The position numbers were made by a program, and so were the translations under genes. A stretch of 7,920 nt of DNA from contig DCIH01000110.1 in NCBI GenBank assembly GCA_002317575.1, forward strand, positions 1 through 7,920, given 5' to 3'. The stretch comes from Verrucomicrobia bacterium UBA1731. Lineage in GTDB: Bacteria; Verrucomicrobiota; Kiritimatiellia; RFP12; UBA1067. Positions 7,035 through 7,920 of the stretch are shown in pieces. Each line of letters begins with the position of its first letter. Within the stretch, counting starts at the first letter, position 1. Under the pieces are notes generated by a model. The model was given only the letters and a program-made list of their open reading frames with translations, had not been told where the DNA came from and did no database searches.

Positions 7035-7920
7035 CAGTTGAATACCTCCCAGTCCTTCATCATCTCGCCGGGGATCGGCTGCCCGAAACGGCCTTCGGAA
7101 ACGAGCGCGCGCATCGGCAGCAGAATGCGCGTGAGCGCATCCATGCCGAACGTCTTCGGATCGCCGAAGGTATGGCGGCGCTTGAGCCAGCGAAGCGTCT
7201 GCCGCACCGACCGGCGGAAGATGTCGCGGCGCCGCGTCGAGATCACCGCGTCCACGGCGTCGATCCAGATCTTCGCGGCGTCCTCCCAGCTCGCGACAGC
7301 GCCGACGGGCTTGAACTTGAACGCGACCGCGCGGTCGTAGGACGGCGACGCCAGCGCCGCCGCGCGCCGGCGGATATCCCAGTCGTAGCGGCCCTCCGCG
7401 ACGAGCATCGCGTCGCCGGCGCCCAGGATGGCCTTGTTGACGTTCACGCGGGAGAACACCGTTTCGCCGCCGCGACGCGCCATCAGAAGACCCATGCCGC
7501 GGTTCACGAGATAGCGTGTGGCCTCCGTGATCGGCAACGCCGACGCCTCGCGGAGGTGCAGGAAGGACAGCGACTCTGCCTTCCCGAAGATCGGCACGAA
7601 CCCGCGCAGGAGTTCCTGGATCATGACACGGTCCTCGTCCTTGCGGAAATCGGCCCGGTTCTTCGCGCGGCAGAAGTCCACGTGGAACCCGTCGCCGAAC
7701 TGGGGCGAATAGGCCATGGCAATGACGTCGAGCGCGACGGCGATGTCGTCCTTCTCAATTTCGCTCGCATTGTCCGTGAGCACGAAGAAATCCAGATCGT
7801 TGTAGAACGGACTGCCGCCCTCGCCGCGCCCGTAGCCGCCGCCGAGATAGACGCCCTTCAGCCGCGGCAGGTTGAGCGCCGCGATGTCCTTGGCGACGAG
7901 CGCCAGCACGCCCGCCAGCT
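7034..7920 (-). CDS. Pol-beta-fold nucleotidyltransferase domain protein (5' end outside window)
   Basis: Numbering residues from the GTG at 7909, a glycine-rich loop GGGYGRGEGG (23-32) is followed by NDLDFF (37-42), giving the paired metal-binding aspartates D38 and D40, and a third candidate carboxylate D78 in HVDF. This spacing is the signature of the DNA polymerase beta-like nucleotidyltransferase superfamily, which transfers an NMP to a small molecule, protein or RNA. The remaining ~200 residues look mostly helical, with a KAILGAGDAML stretch (159-169), and I see no membrane segment or signal peptide, so the protein is probably cytoplasmic. The frame stays open through 7910-7920 with no stop, so GTG at 7909 is only the first start codon inside the window and the true start is probably upstream. 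The TGA overlaps the next gene's ATG by one base (TGATG), so the two are translationally coupled. The substrate is unknown; nucleotide-sugar, lipid-linked or regulatory targets are all possible. Confidence is high for the fold and low for the role. Confidence 0.85.
   Translation of the reverse strand, partial: LAGVLALVAKDIAALNLPRLKGVYLGGGYGRGEGGSPFYNDLDFFVLTDNASEIEKDDIAVALDVIAMAYSPQFGDGFHVDFCRAKNRADFRKDEDRVMIQELLRGFVPIFGKAESLSFLHLREASALPITEATRYLVNRGMGLLMARRGGETVFSRVNVNKAILGAGDAMLVAEGRYDWDIRRRAAALASPSYDRAVAFKFKPVGAVASWEDAAKIWIDAVDAVISTRRRDIFRRSVRQTLRWLKRRHTFGDPKTFGMDALTRILLPMRALVSEGRFGQPIPGEMMKDWEVFN
7045..7050 (-). promoter_or_regulatory. Ribosome binding site of the fusion gene
   Basis: GGGAGG on the minus strand, ten bases before the ATG at 7034 and inside the last codons of the nucleotidyltransferase gene. 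It supports the chosen start and, with the TGATG stop/start overlap, suggests coupled translation. Confidence 0.6.

Noticed and set aside
6042..7340. A 432-codon plus-strand open frame opposite the coiled coil and the nucleotidyltransferase junction.
   Set aside because: It is antisense to a charged coiled coil, which naturally gives a long L/R/D-rich open frame; it spans the junction of two real genes and shows no motif of its own.
1..7920. Search by eye for CRISPR repeats, tRNA/rRNA genes, insertion sequences or phage genes.
   Set aside because: No regularly spaced repeats, tRNA-like foldings, transposase motifs or terminal inverted repeats were recognised; coding sequence fills almost the whole window.

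Overview
The window is a GC-rich stretch of a bacterial cell-surface polysaccharide (capsule, exopolysaccharide or O-antigen type) locus. All six genes lie on the minus strand and are read from the right edge to the left. The mix of a Wzz-type co-polymerase, a Wza-type outer-membrane export protein with a lipoprotein-like signal, and a Wzy/WaaL-type membrane protein implies a diderm (Gram-negative type) envelope. Nothing in the window fixes the taxon. High GC and alanine/arginine-rich proteins would fit many groups, PVC-superphylum or deltaproteobacterial lineages among them, and I leave this open.

Layout in transcription order: (1) 7920-7034, a Pol-beta-fold nucleotidyltransferase whose 5' end is cut by the window edge. 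(2) 7034-4065, a 989-residue protein joining a Wzz/GumC-type polysaccharide co-polymerase, a degenerate BY-kinase-like cytoplasmic domain, and a complete Wza-like export protein in one reading frame. (3) 4060-2711, an O-antigen polymerase/ligase-type membrane protein. (4) 2718-1738, a GT8-like glycosyltransferase. (5) 1747-695, a family 2 glycosyltransferase. (6) 587-1, an acyltransferase-3 family membrane protein whose 3' end is cut by the left edge.

Genes 1 to 5 touch or overlap (junctions of 1-bp overlap, 4-bp gap, 8-bp overlap and 10-bp overlap), so they are almost certainly one translationally coupled operon. A 107-bp, locally AT-rich gap (588-694) with a possible hairpin separates them from the acyltransferase and is the only real intergenic space.

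Read together, the glycosyltransferases would build the repeat unit, the acyltransferase could decorate it, the polymerase would join units, and the fusion protein would control chain length and provide the outer-membrane exit. A flippase and an initiating sugar-phosphate transferase are not in the window. The most notable feature is the fusion: inner-membrane co-polymerase and outer-membrane export channel, normally separate proteins, are encoded as one polypeptide, with an intact-looking lipoprotein-type signal sequence in the middle and a nucleotide-binding domain that has lost its Walker motifs.
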